64,000 nt of DNA from Dactylorhiza incarnata (GCA_033032865.1 JAWHQI010000258.1:124001-188000); one strand, 5' to 3'. Shown: positions 40,891 to 51,778, counted from the stretch's first letter. Notes: generated by a model not told the origin, from the letters alone. Program-made: numbers and translations.

Positions 40891-41330
40891 ACATTGCTCC
40901 AGACTCCTTCGCTCGCAACCAGAGACAAGGGGCAATCTCCAGATCGTGTCGGGCACACAGCTCCAACTCCCGGGCATCAATAGAAGACCCCAGAGTGCAA
41001 CGAGCGCATTGCTCCACACTGTAACAACTTAGAAAATACTTAGTTTCACAAGCGGTGGTCTGTTACCCTCGAAACTTCTTCCCCTTCTATCTCTCTACAA
41101 CTGTAACGAGAGGCGATCTGTCGCTCTCTCGAATTCTCTACAAAGCTTTGTAACAGCACCAAAATATAGTGAAAGTTTGGCCGACACAGATCCGGCCACA
41201 TGATTTTTCCCCTTTTCAAGGTTTTTCCATGTAAAAAACTCTCTTGTCAGCCGTCAATTTTTTCCGTGACTGTTTGCCCGCTCGACCGCTCCCGAGCTAG
41301 AACGGGTAGTTTTCCACCGGTTCTTATTAT

Positions 41331-41515
41331 AGATATAATAATTCATCCTCTAAATAAAAGTAAATGAGAACCTTACTTAAACTACTATAATGCTATATAC
41401 AAGTGATAACTAATATACGTCTTCCCCTTCAAGCATTGAAATTCTTATTAAAAGCTAAAAACTAGTTAATAATTATGATCATATATATTTAAAAAAATTA
41501 TTTTACAGTTGTATT
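41331..41515. other. AT-rich spacer, nothing recognised
   Basis: Short AT-rich stretch between the family L repeat and a hAT-like fragment. Confidence 0.4.
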
Positions 41516-42136
41516 TAGGGTTGTGCAAAAATAACTGAGGAATCGAGAATTGGACTGAAACCAAACCAAACCGAGCGGTTCTGGTCGGTTCTCATGGATT
41601 TCGGTTCGGTTCTAGGTCCAAAAAAGTTAGAATCAAGTAGTTCAGTTCGATTATATGTTCGAGTACCCGAGGATCGATCGGAACCGATTATTAAAATCAG
41701 GCCTTTCGAATTGTAGAATCGTCGGAACCGGTTATTGCTAGCAATTTATTCACTTGTTCAATGTATATTACCGCTTTAATTGCATATCTTGAGTAAGTTT
41801 TATTCATTGGTCATGCATTAAATGAATGAGTTACATTCTCAAATTAGTCAAATATTAATCATATTAAGATAAACTCTTTGAACTCTTTCATTAAGATGAA
41901 ATATATGGTTCTACAAATTAATTGTTCAGAACTTAGAAATGCTTACTGATATAAGAGTACATGCGATTTTTTTTTTATAAAACAGGAGTAGAACTGAGTA
42001 TCGAACCGACCTATTTGGTTCGGATCCGATTCTAAATCTTAGGTAAGTGGATCAGTTCCGATTCCCAAAAGTCAGAACCGAACCAACATGGATCGCTTAT
42101 TAGTTTTAGGCGGAACTGATCTGAACCAACCCGAGT
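41516..42136. mobile_element. hAT-like fragment with GAACCG subterminal motifs
   Basis: The left end TAGGGTTGTGCAAAA resembles a hAT terminus and is followed by repeated GAACCGA/TCGGTTC motifs on both sides. The right end lacks the matching terminus and abuts TGTTAGGAAATAC, so the element is probably truncated by a later insertion. Confidence 0.45.
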
Positions 42137-42450
42137 TGTGTTAGGAAATACTTACGGAGCAAAAACGAAAAACACAAAAATCGCAGAAAAGAGAGAGACA
42201 AGAACACAAAATTTTAACGTGGAAAAATCTCAAATTCGGGGAAAAACGCAAGCCAAACACATCACGAAATTCACCATGAAAAATGTCCAGAATACAAGCA
42301 ATACACTTCTACGAAGCCGCCTCTTCGATCTCTCGTTTATCTTACGCATAAAAAACTCTAGGCCAAAAACATGCCTAATATATCCAAGACACAGAAAATT
42401 TTGGTTACATAAATACCCTTGACAAAAGACTGTGAATCAAGCCCCACAAA
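42137..42450 (-). repeat. LTR-like fragment
   Basis: TGTTAGGAAATAC followed by TTTTAACGTGGAAAAATCTC and AAAAACGC, which parallels the start of the family L copies at 43396 and 46188 (TTTTTAACGTGGAAAACCC). No coding region is linked to it. Confidence 0.4.
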
Positions 42451-43144
42451 CTAACAAGTTGCACCCCTATCTGTATTCATGAAAGTGAGACAAAAGTATT
42501 TATAATTAAAATATATAGTAAAACAGACTATAGATATTAATTAGATAGATATCTACAGGTGTTTTCTTAGCATTTTAAAGAAAACATATATTTAATCAAT
42601 AAAGTATAAATATTTGTAAATAACAAATACATATTGCATAAAATAGATAATTAAGTGATCAATTATGATATATTTTAAAATAGATATTGCATAGAATACT
42701 ATACTAATGTCGAAATTGAAAATTGGAGAAAATAAATATAGTATACACGCGCCCATATAGACGTTAAAACTAATTAATATATAAATAAATGTAGCATTAC
42801 ATTAATTTAGCATTACTTTTTGGTGCCTAAATTGGCATTTTCTATTTGTATGTTTCATAATAAAGGAATTTGTTAATTAATTGTATATATAAGAAGCCCT
42901 AAAAGCTTATTGCATGCAAATTATTGGAGCTAAATAAATTGAGCTAGATTCTTCTGGCTTTGTTTTTTTAGCCCCCTTTTCTCAAGCAAACAGTGACGAC
43001 TTTTAGAACTTTGTAATCAAACATAAAATAAAAACCGCTTTTGGGTGTCGTGCTGTTTTCTCGCGGCAGTAAAAATAATATATATATAATAGTAGATCTA
43101 TATATGCTCTTGAAATAACACAACTCAATAATGCCATTTACACT
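42451..43144. other. AT-rich intergenic DNA, nothing recognised
   Basis: Strongly AT-rich with short dinucleotide runs (TATATATA near 43080). No gene, RNA or clear repeat. Confidence 0.45.
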
Positions 43145-43365
43145 TTTAGGACTCATTTGGTCGGGCGCACATGGTCGTGAATATGGTGGTTATGAACCGT
43201 TGTTTGTGAATGTCTGACTTCACGTAAGAAACAAGTTTTATGTTCAAAATTAGTATTTTTTTAGTAGCGGTCATAATCATTGTCATGCCAAACACATAAT
43301 TTATGATGGTGGAGTTTTTGTCCAAACTCATCGGAGCAAAAACGCCCGAACAAACACAACCTAAA
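43145..43365. mobile_element. MITE, about 221 bp
   Basis: The ends TTTAGGACTCATTTGGTCGG and, on the other strand, TTTAGGTTGTGTTTGTTCGG form imperfect terminal inverted repeats. There is no ORF. Size and structure fit a miniature inverted-repeat element. Confidence 0.6.
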
Positions 43366-43734
43366 TTTATATCAAATTAAAAGAAATATTCTTCGTGTTG
43401 CGAAACGCTTAGGGCTCTTGGTAGACCGGTCCAATTGAACCACCTTAGCTCGTGAGCGAACTAAGCACGCAAACAGTCAATTCGAGATTTGCTGAGTACA
43501 CTGAGACTTTTTAACGTGGAAAACCCAGAAAGGGTAAAAAACCACGCGTCCGGGGCTGTGCCGACCAAACTTCACTATCTTCTGGTGGTTACAACTTGAT
43601 GGTTGGAACTCGAGCGCGACAGGCCGCTACTCGTTACAACAAGAGAGAGAGAGAGAGAGCTCCGAGGGTGACAGGTCACCTCTCGGAAAAACTAAGTCTT
43701 TTTCCCTTCTGAGAATTCAGGAGAACCAAAGTGA

Positions 43735-44012
43735 GAAACTGCGTCGCCTTTCGGGAACGAAAGTGAGATGCTGAGTCGCCTTTCCGGGACGAAAGTGAGA
43801 AGCTGAGTCGCCTTTCCGGAACGGAAAGTGAGAAGCTGAGTCGCCTTTCCGGAATGACAGTGAGAAGCTGAGTCGCCTTTCCGGAACGAAAAGTGAGAAG
43901 CTGAGTCGCCTTTCCGGAACGACAGTGAGAAGCTGAGTCGTCTTTCCGGAACAAAAGTGAGAAGCTGAGTCGCCTTTCCGGAACGAAAAGTGAGATGCTG
44001 AGTCGCCCTTCG
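43735..44012. repeat. 31-bp minisatellite inside family L copy 2
   Basis: About nine copies of GTGAGAAGCTGAGTCGCC plus TTTCCGGAACGAAA, while the equivalent place in copy 3 (around 46510) has only one. The array therefore grew after the copies diverged. Confidence 0.88.
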
Positions 44013-44329
44013 TGACGAAGAAACTTCAAGTCCACGAAGGAGATCTTCAAGCGCCGAAGGAGAATTCCGCAAAAGTCTGCAAGGAGCTCTCCCGGGTCCA
44101 TGAGTCAAGGTCCCCTCAAATGAAGCCTTGGGGCTCCTTTTATAGCTTTGGCCGAGGGCAGTCCGGTAATTTTGCCGTTTGCAGTTTCCATAAATGTTCG
44201 GCGGACGAATCATATTTTTCGGTTCGGGGCACACGGATCGCCATTTCTCGTAAATGACCACCTTACCCTTCGGGCAGTTCGGGTAGTTCTGTTGGAGGCG
44301 AAAAAGGCGACAGGTTGTTCCTGAAATCT

Positions 44330-44425
44330 GAGAAACTGGAAAGACAAAAAGTGAGCACGCTGGAAAGACAAAAAGTGAGAAAGTCAGAAAGACAAAAAGT
44401 GAGAAAGTCAGAAAAACAAAAAGTG
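44330..44425. repeat. 22-23-bp minisatellite
   Basis: Four copies of GAAAGACAAAAAGTGAGAAA with three-base linkers, inside family L copy 2. Confidence 0.8.
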
Positions 44426-44649
44426 AGAACGCCTCCGAACGTGTTCGGAAGCGTTCCGAGCGCGTGCAAGCGCTAAAGGGTTCCGAGCGTGCAACGCATC
44501 GCGGAGGCGTCCCGGTCGTGTTGCGAAGCGCTCTGAGCGAATGGCGGAACGGGAGGTTGCGCCCTAAGGAGAAAACATGACCCAACGCCCCAGGCGAAGA
44601 GTACGCCTAGAAGGGCTCCTCGCAAGCCCCCCTGTCGAGAAAGAAAGAG

Positions 44650-44672
44650 GGGGGGGGGGGGGGGGGGGGGGG
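44650..44672. repeat. 23-nt G homopolymer
   Basis: A pure G run after GAAAGAAAGA, just before GC-rich palindromic DNA. Confidence 0.9.
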
Positions 44673-44714
44673 CCATACTCCGCACGGGGTGAGAAGGGCG
44701 ACGCGACTGTAGAC

Positions 44715-44945
44715 CGAGGGGGTGCGGTGCGGCCGGACCCTGTGCGGGGTGCGGCGCGGCCGGATCCCGAGGGGGTGCGGCCCGGCCGCACCCCCCTCGC
44801 GGGGTGCGGCTTGGCCGCACCCCAAAGGGAGCGCGGCCATGGCCGCACCCCACGTGGGGTGCGGCTTGGCCGCACCCCAAGGGGGCGCGGCCATGGCGGC
44901 ACCCCAAGGGGGCGCGGCCCGGCCGCACCCCGCTTGGGGAGCGGC
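44715..44945. repeat. GC-rich palindromic minisatellite
   Basis: Repeated GGGGTGCGGCTTGGCCGCAC blocks with complementary GTGCGG/CCGCAC halves and GCGGCCATGGCCGC palindromes, about 30-bp spacing. Each copy could form a strong hairpin. Three long overlapping open frames arise from composition alone. Confidence 0.8.
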
Positions 44946-46187
44946 TCGGTTTGCGCCCCTTGCGGGGCGCAGTTGCGGGGATCGTTCCCGCGAGGGGAGG
45001 TGGCGCCGCCTTTGCGCTCGTCGCGGCTTCGCGCGCCTATCTTTCCCGCCGAATCGATGGGGGAACATTTTTGGAAATAAACTCCGCATTTGGGATTATT
45101 TGTCGTCTTTGGAAACATTTTCTGCTCATTTATCTTATAAATACGAGCCTCTGTTATGAGCCCTCATCACTTCGATTTACTCCAATGGAGGGAATTAAAA
45201 CGTCAATGCTAAAAAAAATATGTTCACCGTCACCGCTCTAAAATATTATTTTAGCCTTTTTTGAGACCGCGACCACCCCACTGCATTTCCCACCACTCCA
45301 TTGACAACTCTCTCATGCCCAACGCTCACAGATGGAGGTAGATGGATTGGGAGCGAGTTGAGCTCAAGAGGTGCTCACAACCTTGAATGTTTGCTATGCC
45401 GGAATTAAGATCCTAGAGATTACTGTCTTTAATTGTGAACAACTATATTCAAATGCAGGGGGTCTTATAGAAGCTTCTCAACGCGAGGGCCAACAGAGAT
45501 CATCTTCCAAGTGATTGAGTTCTGTTTGGACGGTAGTGACGGTGGAAAAAGTTCTATGACCACCGCCACCGCTATTTTGAAGGTGTTTGCATGGTTCCTC
45601 AGTGATGGCCAAAATACTTGTGTCAAAGGCTCAGTTTGGGATGGTTGTGGTTGTATAGAAAGCAGTAGTGAGAACCAACAATGATAATTTAGAGTTGTTC
45701 AGAAAACTGTGTGAAAAAAGCTGCATACTGTTTGAAAAATCTTCATTCAATTGTTGTTCAGAAATGTTTCTTATGCTTGTCCGTTTGGAATAACAACTTT
45801 TAATAGTAATTGAAAGGATATGCAAATATTATAAAAATAGGTTATCAACATTCACAATTATGGACTTCGTAATGAAATCCTACGGAGTTGCTTGGAGCAT
45901 CGAGTAACTAGTTTGGAGAATCCTTTAAAAATAGGTTACCAGTTTCAGAGTGCTGCCCTAACAGCTGTTGGGACTATAGCTGCTTTGTGAACATTCCCTG
46001 GTCATCGTTGTGGCTAAATTAGAATAAGAGAAGTGGATCGCGAAAGAAAATGATCGAACGGACCGGGGTTGGCCGTTTGTAAACCCTCAAAAATAAAAGG
46101 ACAAAACACTTTTGTGACAAAGCGTGGAAAGAAGCCTTGTCCTATCTTTTCAAAAACCCATAGAAACTCATTTTTAGAAAAAGTACT
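44946..46187. other. Non-coding DNA between family L copies
   Basis: GC-rich to about 45060, then ordinary AT-rich sequence. CTTATAAATACGAGCC at about 45134 resembles a plus-strand TATA region but no gene follows. Short GTTTGG-type words suggest MITE remnants near 45511-45660 and 45760-45800, not resolved. Confidence 0.4.
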
Positions 46188-47346
46188 TGTTGTGGGTCGC
46201 TCGATACTCTGCTAGACCGATCGAATTGAACCACCTTAGCTCTGGAGAGAACCGAGTGCGCAAACAGTTAATGAGAGAATTCAGTACGTGACACGAAGAC
46301 TTTTTAATGTGGAAACCCCGAAAAAGGGAGAAAAACCACGCGGGCAGAGCTGTGCCGACCAAATTCCACTCTCTGCTGGTGCGTTACAATTGGAAACTAA
46401 GAAATACAGTACGATAGGCTGCAGCTCGTTACAACGGTATGAGAGAGAGAGAGAGCTCCGAGGGTGACAAATCACCTCTCGGAGAACTAAATATTTCTTC
46501 TTCTGGGAACAAAAGTGTGATAACTGAGTCGCCTTTCTGGATTTGGAGGATTCCCGAATTGCTTAGGAAGATTGTCTTCTGAAGTGGAGGAAATCTTCAA
46601 GGACTCGAAGGGGATTTTCGAAGGCCGAAGGAGATCTTCAAGCGCCGAAGGAGAACTCAGAGAAAATCTTCAACAGAGCTCTCTCGGGCGTAGAAGGAGG
46701 GTGTCTTGAAATGAAGGCTCTGAGATCCTTTTATAGCCTTAGGCAGGGGTAGCCCAGTAATTTCGTCATTGTAACCACCGTAATCACTTGACGGGCGAAT
46801 CACGTTTGTCGATTTGGGGCACACGGATGACCATTTTTCGTAAATGACTGTCTCGACCTTCGGGCAGTTCAGGCAGGTTGGGCGGTTTGAGCAGCTTCGT
46901 TGGCGGCGATGAAGCAGCTAACGAGACCTGCAATCTGAGAAATTAAGAAAAGTTAACTGCTGCGTGCGTCTGGAACGTGAATGCATTCTGGGCGCGCAAC
47001 GAACATGAGAGTGTTTTGAGCGTGCGCAACGAGCACGAAAACGTTCTGGGTGTGCAACGAACACGAGAGCATTCTGGGCGCGCAATGAACATGAGAGCAT
47101 TCTGAGCGTGCGCAATGAGCACGAGAGCGTTCTGGGTCCGCAACGGACATTAGAGTGTTCTGGGTGCGCAACAAGCATGAAAACAGTTAGAGCAAACAAA
47201 GAATTACCGAGGGAACAGACGAGCGCCGTCGGAGAGCAATCGTTATGAAAATGAGGACGCGCCCTCCGAAGGTCGCGTTATTCGGGAAATGGGAACCTGG
47301 GCCCCCTAAAGGGGAAAACGGTCTCCGACCGTACCTGCCGAGTGGG
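46188..47346 (-). repeat. LTR-like repeat, family L, copy 3, split by copia-3
   Basis: TGTTGTGGGTCGC start, then the same block order as copy 2, with minus-strand GGCTATAAAAGGATC at about 46722-46736. Its right part is interrupted at GTGGG (47342-47346) by copia-3. Confidence 0.6.
46955..47185. repeat. About 31-bp minisatellite in family L copy 3
   Basis: Seven to eight copies of GCGCAACGAGCACGAGAGCG plus TTCTGGGC, variously diverged. Confidence 0.8.
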
Positions 47347-47703
47347 TAAAGGAAAACTTCACACTGGATGGGGGGGGGGGGAGAAAGATTCAAGGATGCT
47401 TAATCATTCAACAGGAAGAACATAACACATAAAGTTTTCTTACTGCTTAATGTCACGCATCACAACAGCCCATTCATCCACCTTATATTGTGGAGAACGG
47501 GGGAAAAACAAAAGTCAAAGGGGTCCACGCATTGGGACAATAAAACAATAGGAAAATACATAAATACTAGATAAAAACAACAACAGACACACCATTCCAT
47601 TCTTATGAACTCTGATTTCCTTCCTTCTCTTCCTGCAGGTGGCTTTCTCCTTTTGGATATTGCTGCGGATCTTTCTCAGGGCTGGCACGATTGTCTTCCA
47701 ACA
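47347..47703 (-). repeat. 3' LTR of copia-3
   Basis: In sense it reads from TGTTGGAAGAC (47703) to CCTTTA (47347). It includes a 12-G run on the plus strand at 47370-47381, where the 5' LTR has 22 G. Apart from that the two LTRs differ at only a few positions. Confidence 0.92.
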
Positions 47704-48796
47704 CCCTCCCACAATCGCGGCAGTCCGTCATCTTCAGTCTTCCCCTCAGATCTGAAAAAGGAAAGGCGGGCAGGGGTTTAGTTAGGATGTCGACAAGTTG
47801 GTTCTTAGTATCACAGTGATCTAGGATAATTTCTTTCTGCGCAATGAGTTCTCGTGTGTAATGAAGTTTGATCTCAAGATGTTTGGTTTTATTGTGGAAC
47901 ACAGGATTTTTTGCAAGAGCAATTGCAGAGGCATTGTCCACCCAGATCTGTTTTGGGCTTTCTTCTTCTTCGATTAGCTCTTGCAGGAGCTTCCTGAGCC
48001 ACACTGCTTCCCTTGCTGCTTCACTCAGAGCAGTATATTCAGCTTCGGTTGATGAGAGGGCAATTGTCTTCTGCTTCCTTGAGTTCCAGGAGACAAGGTT
48101 ATCTCCTAAGAAGAATAGATAGCCGGAGGTACTCCTTCTGTCATCGGCACACCCAGCCCAATCACTGTCAGAATACCCCAGAAGTTGATGTTTAGGGCCT
48201 TTGGTATACTTCAGCCCAAGATGTCGAGTGTCGTTGACATAGCGCAAGATGCGTTTAACGGCTGCAAGATGCTTGATACTGGGTGAGTGCATGTACCTTG
48301 AGACAATTGCTACCGCAAACTCTATGTCGGGTCTGGTATTAGTTAGGTAGATGAGGGATCCTACAATACACATGTAGTTCTCAACATCCACCTTCTCATC
48401 CCCATCATCCTTGCAGAGTTTTTCTCCTGTAGCCATGGGAGTTGATGTTGGACGGGAATTGCTCATTTCAAACCGACAAAAGAGGTCTTCAGTGTATTTT
48501 CTCTGGGTTATATAAGTGGCACTAGGAGTTTCATAGATCTGGATTCCAAGGAAGTAACGTGTCAAGCCTAAATCTGTCATTTGGAATGCTGTCATGATGT
48601 GAGATCGAAAGTTATTAATAACTTCCAAGCTTGACCCGGTAATAAGCAAGTCACCGACATAAAGACAGATAATTAACACTTCTTCGACTGAGCTGCGCCT
48701 GAAATAGATTGCTGGTTCACAGTTAGTTCTCTGTAATCCATCTCCTATCAAATGAGTGTCTATTTTAGAGTTCCAAGAACGCGGGGCTTGTTTCAA
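47603..48796 (-). CDS. Copia-3 reverse transcriptase C-terminal part and RNase H
   Basis: A 397-codon ORF from MKQAPRSWNS through the RT palm to the RNase H end. The catalytic motif reads YVGD (46-49) where copia elements have YVDD; the changed codon is GGT at 48655-48653. Downstream motifs are normal: TDLGLTRYFLGIQ, NTRPDIEFAV, SDWAGCADDRRSTSGY, SSTEAEYTALSEAAREAVWL and NKTKHLEIKLHYTREL. The tail runs into the 3' LTR. Loss of the first catalytic Asp should abolish polymerisation. Confidence 0.9.
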   Translation of the reverse strand: MKQAPRSWNSKIDTHLIGDGLQRTNCEPAIYFRRSSVEEVLIICLYVGDLLITGSSLEVINNFRSHIMTAFQMTDLGLTRYFLGIQIYETPSATYITQRKYTEDLFCRFEMSNSRPTSTPMATGEKLCKDDGDEKVDVENYMCIVGSLIYLTNTRPDIEFAVAIVSRYMHSPSIKHLAAVKRILRYVNDTRHLGLKYTKGPKHQLLGYSDSDWAGCADDRRSTSGYLFFLGDNLVSWNSRKQKTIALSSTEAEYTALSEAAREAVWLRKLLQELIEEEESPKQIWVDNASAIALAKNPVFHNKTKHLEIKLHYTRELIAQKEIILDHCDTKNQLVDILTKPLPAFPFSDLRGRLKMTDCRDCGRVLEDNRASPEKDPQQYPKGESHLQEEKEGNQSS

Positions 48797-48862
48797 CCCG
48801 TAGAGGGCTTTTCTTAATCTCAGAACCTTTCCTTCTTCTCCCTTCTTGATGTAGCCAATGGG

Positions 48863-49195
48863 CTATTCCACATATATTTCCTCCTCTATGTCCCCATTTA
48901 AGAAGGCAAATTGAACGTCCATTTGGAATACAGGATATTCGAGCTGTGTGGCCAAAGCAAGCACAAGTTTTATGGATTCAAATCGAGCTACTGGAGCAAA
49001 CGTTTCAGCATAGTCAATTCCTGGGTTTTGGGCATAGCCCTTGGCAACTAATCTTGCCTTGTATTTTTTAATATCCCCTTTCTCATTATACTTGACTTTG
49101 AACAACCACTTTAAGCCAATTGCTTTCTTATGCGGTGGCAGCTCAACTAGTTCCCAGGTCTTATTATTTTCAATAACCCTTACTTCCTCATTCAT
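48863..49195 (-). pseudogene. Copia-3 reverse transcriptase N-terminal part, ended by a nonsense codon
   Basis: Open from NEEVRVIENNKTWELVELP through GLKWLFKVKYNEKGDI, YKARLVAKGY, YAETFAPVARFES and FQMDVQFAFLNGD to EEIYVE, then TAG at 48865-48863. The next codons continue the expected PIGYIKKGE sequence in the same frame, so a single CAG to TAG change is the likely cause. Confidence 0.88.
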
Positions 49196-49204
49196 GGCTT
49201 GAAC

Positions 49205-49471
49205 TCAATGATCCTTGCTTGCTGCCTCTGAGTAAGTAGATGGCTCTTGCACAAACAGGGCAATATTGCAGTTTTGATATATTTCAGAGAGGGATTTGAA
49301 CTTAAGTGACAGTGAAGGGAATGATGACTTCTTACTGCAGGAAGCTTCAATGGCAGCCACACCTTCTGGGTCAACAGATGCAGGATCCAGGATGGATGGC
49401 ACAGGCTCATCTTGTGGGCTGGTAGAAAGATCCTGTGCAACCACTGGTAGAAAGGTCTGACCTGGAGTCAC
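49205..49471 (-). pseudogene. Copia-3 linker between integrase and reverse transcriptase
   Basis: A short open stretch in a third frame, proline/serine-rich, joining the integrase tail to the RT. Frame changes at both ends show small indels. Confidence 0.5.
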
Positions 49472-49521
49472 TTCCCAATCCCAGGACTTACTTTCATCAA
49501 TAATTACATTCCTGGCTATGG

Positions 49522-50907
49522 TTAATTTTTCCTTTCTGGGTTATATATTCGGTATCCTTTGGAGCTTTCACTATATCCCAAGAGAATTCCAAGCACTGCC
49601 TTTTGATCAAGTTTGTCACGATGGGTATGCAGCTCAAGATTGAAGACGAGACTGCCAAACACTTTTAAATGACTCACATCTACCTTGAGCCCTGTCCACA
49701 CTTCAATGGGAGTGGTAGAACTGAGAGCACGACATGGTGCTCTATTGAGAAGGTAAACAGCTGTGACCACAGCTTCAACCCAGAATTCCTTGGGCAGGCT
49801 TTTGTGTTGCAACATGCATCTTGCCATCTCAACAATTGTCCCGTTTCTTCTTTCTGCCACCCCGTTTTGCTCTGGAGTGTAGCTTACTGTTAATTCTCTT
49901 TTAATTCCTTGTTCTTGGCAAAAAATGTCAAACTCTTGATTGACAAACTCACCACCTCTGTCTGTTCTTAAGATTTTGATCTTTGCGTTTTTCTCATTCT
50001 CAACTTGGGCTTTAAAGATTTTGAATTTTCTGAAGGCATCAGATTTGTTGTTTAAGGGGTAAATCCACATCATTCTGGTGAGATCATCAACTAGGAGCAA
50101 GAAATATCGATTCTTAGCAAGAGAGGGGGTACGAGATGGCCCCCATATGTCGTCATGTATAATGTCCAGAGGTGCATTTGATTTTTTTTGAGCTTGTCGA
50201 GGGAAAGGTAGCTTATGAATTTTATTCTTGGCACAAGTGTGACATAGAGGCTGAGGTGAGGAGATTTTTGGCAACCCCAAAACAAGATCATGTGAGTGAA
50301 GAAGTTTAAGATCATCAAGGTTAAGGTGGCCATACCTGTGGTGCCAGAGTTGGCTGGGAGAGGAGTCTTCAGTAACCTTCATGTTCAAGCACGCATGAGG
50401 AAGATTTAGAGGGAAAACTTTGTTGTTGGTCATTTTGACTTTAGCAATGATCACAGAGGATACTTTCTCAATTATAATGCAATGTTGTTCATCAAAGACC
50501 AGTTTATAGCCTTTATTTAGGAGTTGTCCCACACTAAGCAAGCATTGAGCCAACCCAGGAACATACTGAACATCAGTTATGTGCTTGATTTTTCTTGAGG
50601 TGCTTCTCATTGCTATGGTTCCTTTTCCTTTAATGAGCTTTGTGCTTCCATCACCAAGAATCACTTGCGAGTTCTCTTCTTCATTTAAATAAACAAACGC
50701 ACTTTTGTTGTTGGACATGTGGTTAGAGCAACCACTATCAAGGTACCACACATCATGAACTTTAGTAGTTCCTTGATCACTGGTGTAGAACACGTATTCT
50801 TCTTCTTCTTGGCTCCCAAAATTTGCTTTTTCATTAGTGACATTAGTAGATTTTGTTTTGACTAGCAATCCTTTGCTAGATGTGTTGGTCGTTTGCATCT
50901 CTTGCAT
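49522..50907 (-). CDS. Copia-3 protease and integrase
   Basis: A 461-codon ORF. The protease has VWYLDSGCSNHM (Asp57). The integrase zinc finger is intact (HHRYGH then CHTCAKNK) and the catalytic core shows IHDDIWGP, RTDRGGEF and NGVAERRNG, the D-D-E set. A GYRIYNPE motif ends the ORF. No stop interrupts it. Together with the adjoining ORFs it forms one polyprotein broken by frameshifts. Confidence 0.9.
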   Translation of the reverse strand: MQEMQTTNTSSKGLLVKTKSTNVTNEKANFGSQEEEEYVFYTSDQGTTKVHDVWYLDSGCSNHMSNNKSAFVYLNEEENSQVILGDGSTKLIKGKGTIAMRSTSRKIKHITDVQYVPGLAQCLLSVGQLLNKGYKLVFDEQHCIIIEKVSSVIIAKVKMTNNKVFPLNLPHACLNMKVTEDSSPSQLWHHRYGHLNLDDLKLLHSHDLVLGLPKISSPQPLCHTCAKNKIHKLPFPRQAQKKSNAPLDIIHDDIWGPSRTPSLAKNRYFLLLVDDLTRMMWIYPLNNKSDAFRKFKIFKAQVENEKNAKIKILRTDRGGEFVNQEFDIFCQEQGIKRELTVSYTPEQNGVAERRNGTIVEMARCMLQHKSLPKEFWVEAVVTAVYLLNRAPCRALSSTTPIEVWTGLKVDVSHLKVFGSLVFNLELHTHRDKLDQKAVLGILLGYSESSKGYRIYNPERKN

Positions 50908-51778
50908 CGGTAATAAAAGTGCTCAGCATCATGGTTATATCTTTTGCACAATTTGCAAAACAAGGTTGGCATGTCAGAGGCTTTCCCTTTCTCTTCTTTG
51001 TTAAACTGCACTAGCTGATTTTTTGCAGGCTGGATGTTAACTTTGCTCTGGAAGGCTTGTTCCAGGGTTTGGGTCTCATATCTTTTGATTCTTTCTTCAT
51101 GAGCTTACAATGAACCTTGCAACTCAGCCAAGGTAAGGGTACTAACATCTTTAGTTTCTTCTATGGTGGTGACTAACTCAGCCAAGGTAAGAGTACTAAC
51201 ATCTTTAGTTTTTTCTATGGTGGTGACTATGACAACATACTTTTGGGTAAGAGTTTTGAGAACCTTTAAGATAATTTTCTTCTTCTCAATGTTATCTCCA
51301 TATTTTAATTTGGTTGGTGAGAGCAGTGATTCTGGATAAATAGGATTGAGCATTGTTTCCATCTTGCATCTTCAAGGTGTCAAACTCCTGCCAAACATTC
51401 TGGAGCTTGATAGATAGCACTTTTGTTGATCCCTGAAACTCATTTTTCAAGATCTGCCAAGCTTCCTGAGCTGATACGGCCCCCATATCTTTGGAAAACA
51501 CAGCGCTCAATCCCTTGTTGAATGTATAAGAGTGCTTTTGCATCTCTTTTAAGGTTTTCAGCATAGATCGTTGCTTCTGCTGCAACCCATACATCAAGGG
51601 GCTTGTCGGCTATTGGTTTAGGATATCCTGTTTGGATGAGGTCCCAGAGGCCTTGGGAAATAAACAAGGTACGCATTTGAACATGCCACATGTCATATGC
51701 ATCACCTTTAAAGATTGGAACTCCACTGGGAGAGTAAGAGAAATTGGTAGGCGACATATGCACGTTGGATGATGCCAT
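50908..51778 (-). pseudogene. Copia-3 gag with zinc knuckle, frameshifted
   Basis: The start MASSNVHMSPTNFS is at 51778, a typical copia gag beginning followed by VPIFKGDAYDMWHVQMRTLF and GLWDLI. At least two frame changes break it (open pieces 51877-51440, 51597-51292 and 51362-51105). A CX2C...H...C knuckle (FCKLCKRYNHDAEHFYYRC) is encoded at about 50905-50960. An in-frame 54-bp tandem duplication lies at 51118-51226. Confidence 0.8.
51118..51226. repeat. 54-bp in-frame tandem duplication in copia-3 gag
   Basis: The unit starting AACTCAGCCAAGGTAAG is repeated twice with only a couple of differences. It adds 18 codons without changing the frame. Confidence 0.85.

Larger units (their letters stand above)
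39186..41330 (+). repeat. Degenerate LTR-like repeat, family L, copy 1
   Basis: It has a TATA-like CTATAAAATAGG (39216-39227), tandem GCACATTGCACCCC repeats, a GTAACGAG...CTGTCGCTCTC block (41100-41135) and a GTGAAAGTTTGGCCGACACA...TTTTTCCATGT block (41170-41240). The last two occur in reverse orientation in the copies at 43396-44640 and 46188-47346. No coding domain is associated with any copy. Family membership is by my own alignment by eye. Confidence 0.6.
43396..44640 (-). repeat. LTR-like repeat, family L, copy 2
   Basis: It begins TGTTGCGAAACGC in plus reading and shares with copy 3 (46188-47346) GAACCACCTTAGCTC, TTTTTAACGTGGAAA, GCTGTGCCGACCAAA and CGGGGCACACGGATCGCC-like blocks. On the minus strand AGCTATAAAAGGAGCC (about 44128-44143) is a good TATA box, so the repeat points left. 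The end is unclear because GC-rich DNA follows. No pol is associated. Confidence 0.6.

Noticed and set aside
40500..41030. 177-codon ORF rich in His, Thr, Ala and Pro
   Set aside because: It translates the GCACATTGCACC minisatellite, with mirror ORFs on the other strand.
44564..45241. Several 140-185-codon ORFs around the GC palindromes
   Set aside because: Overlapping frames on both strands caused by the GC-rich minisatellite.
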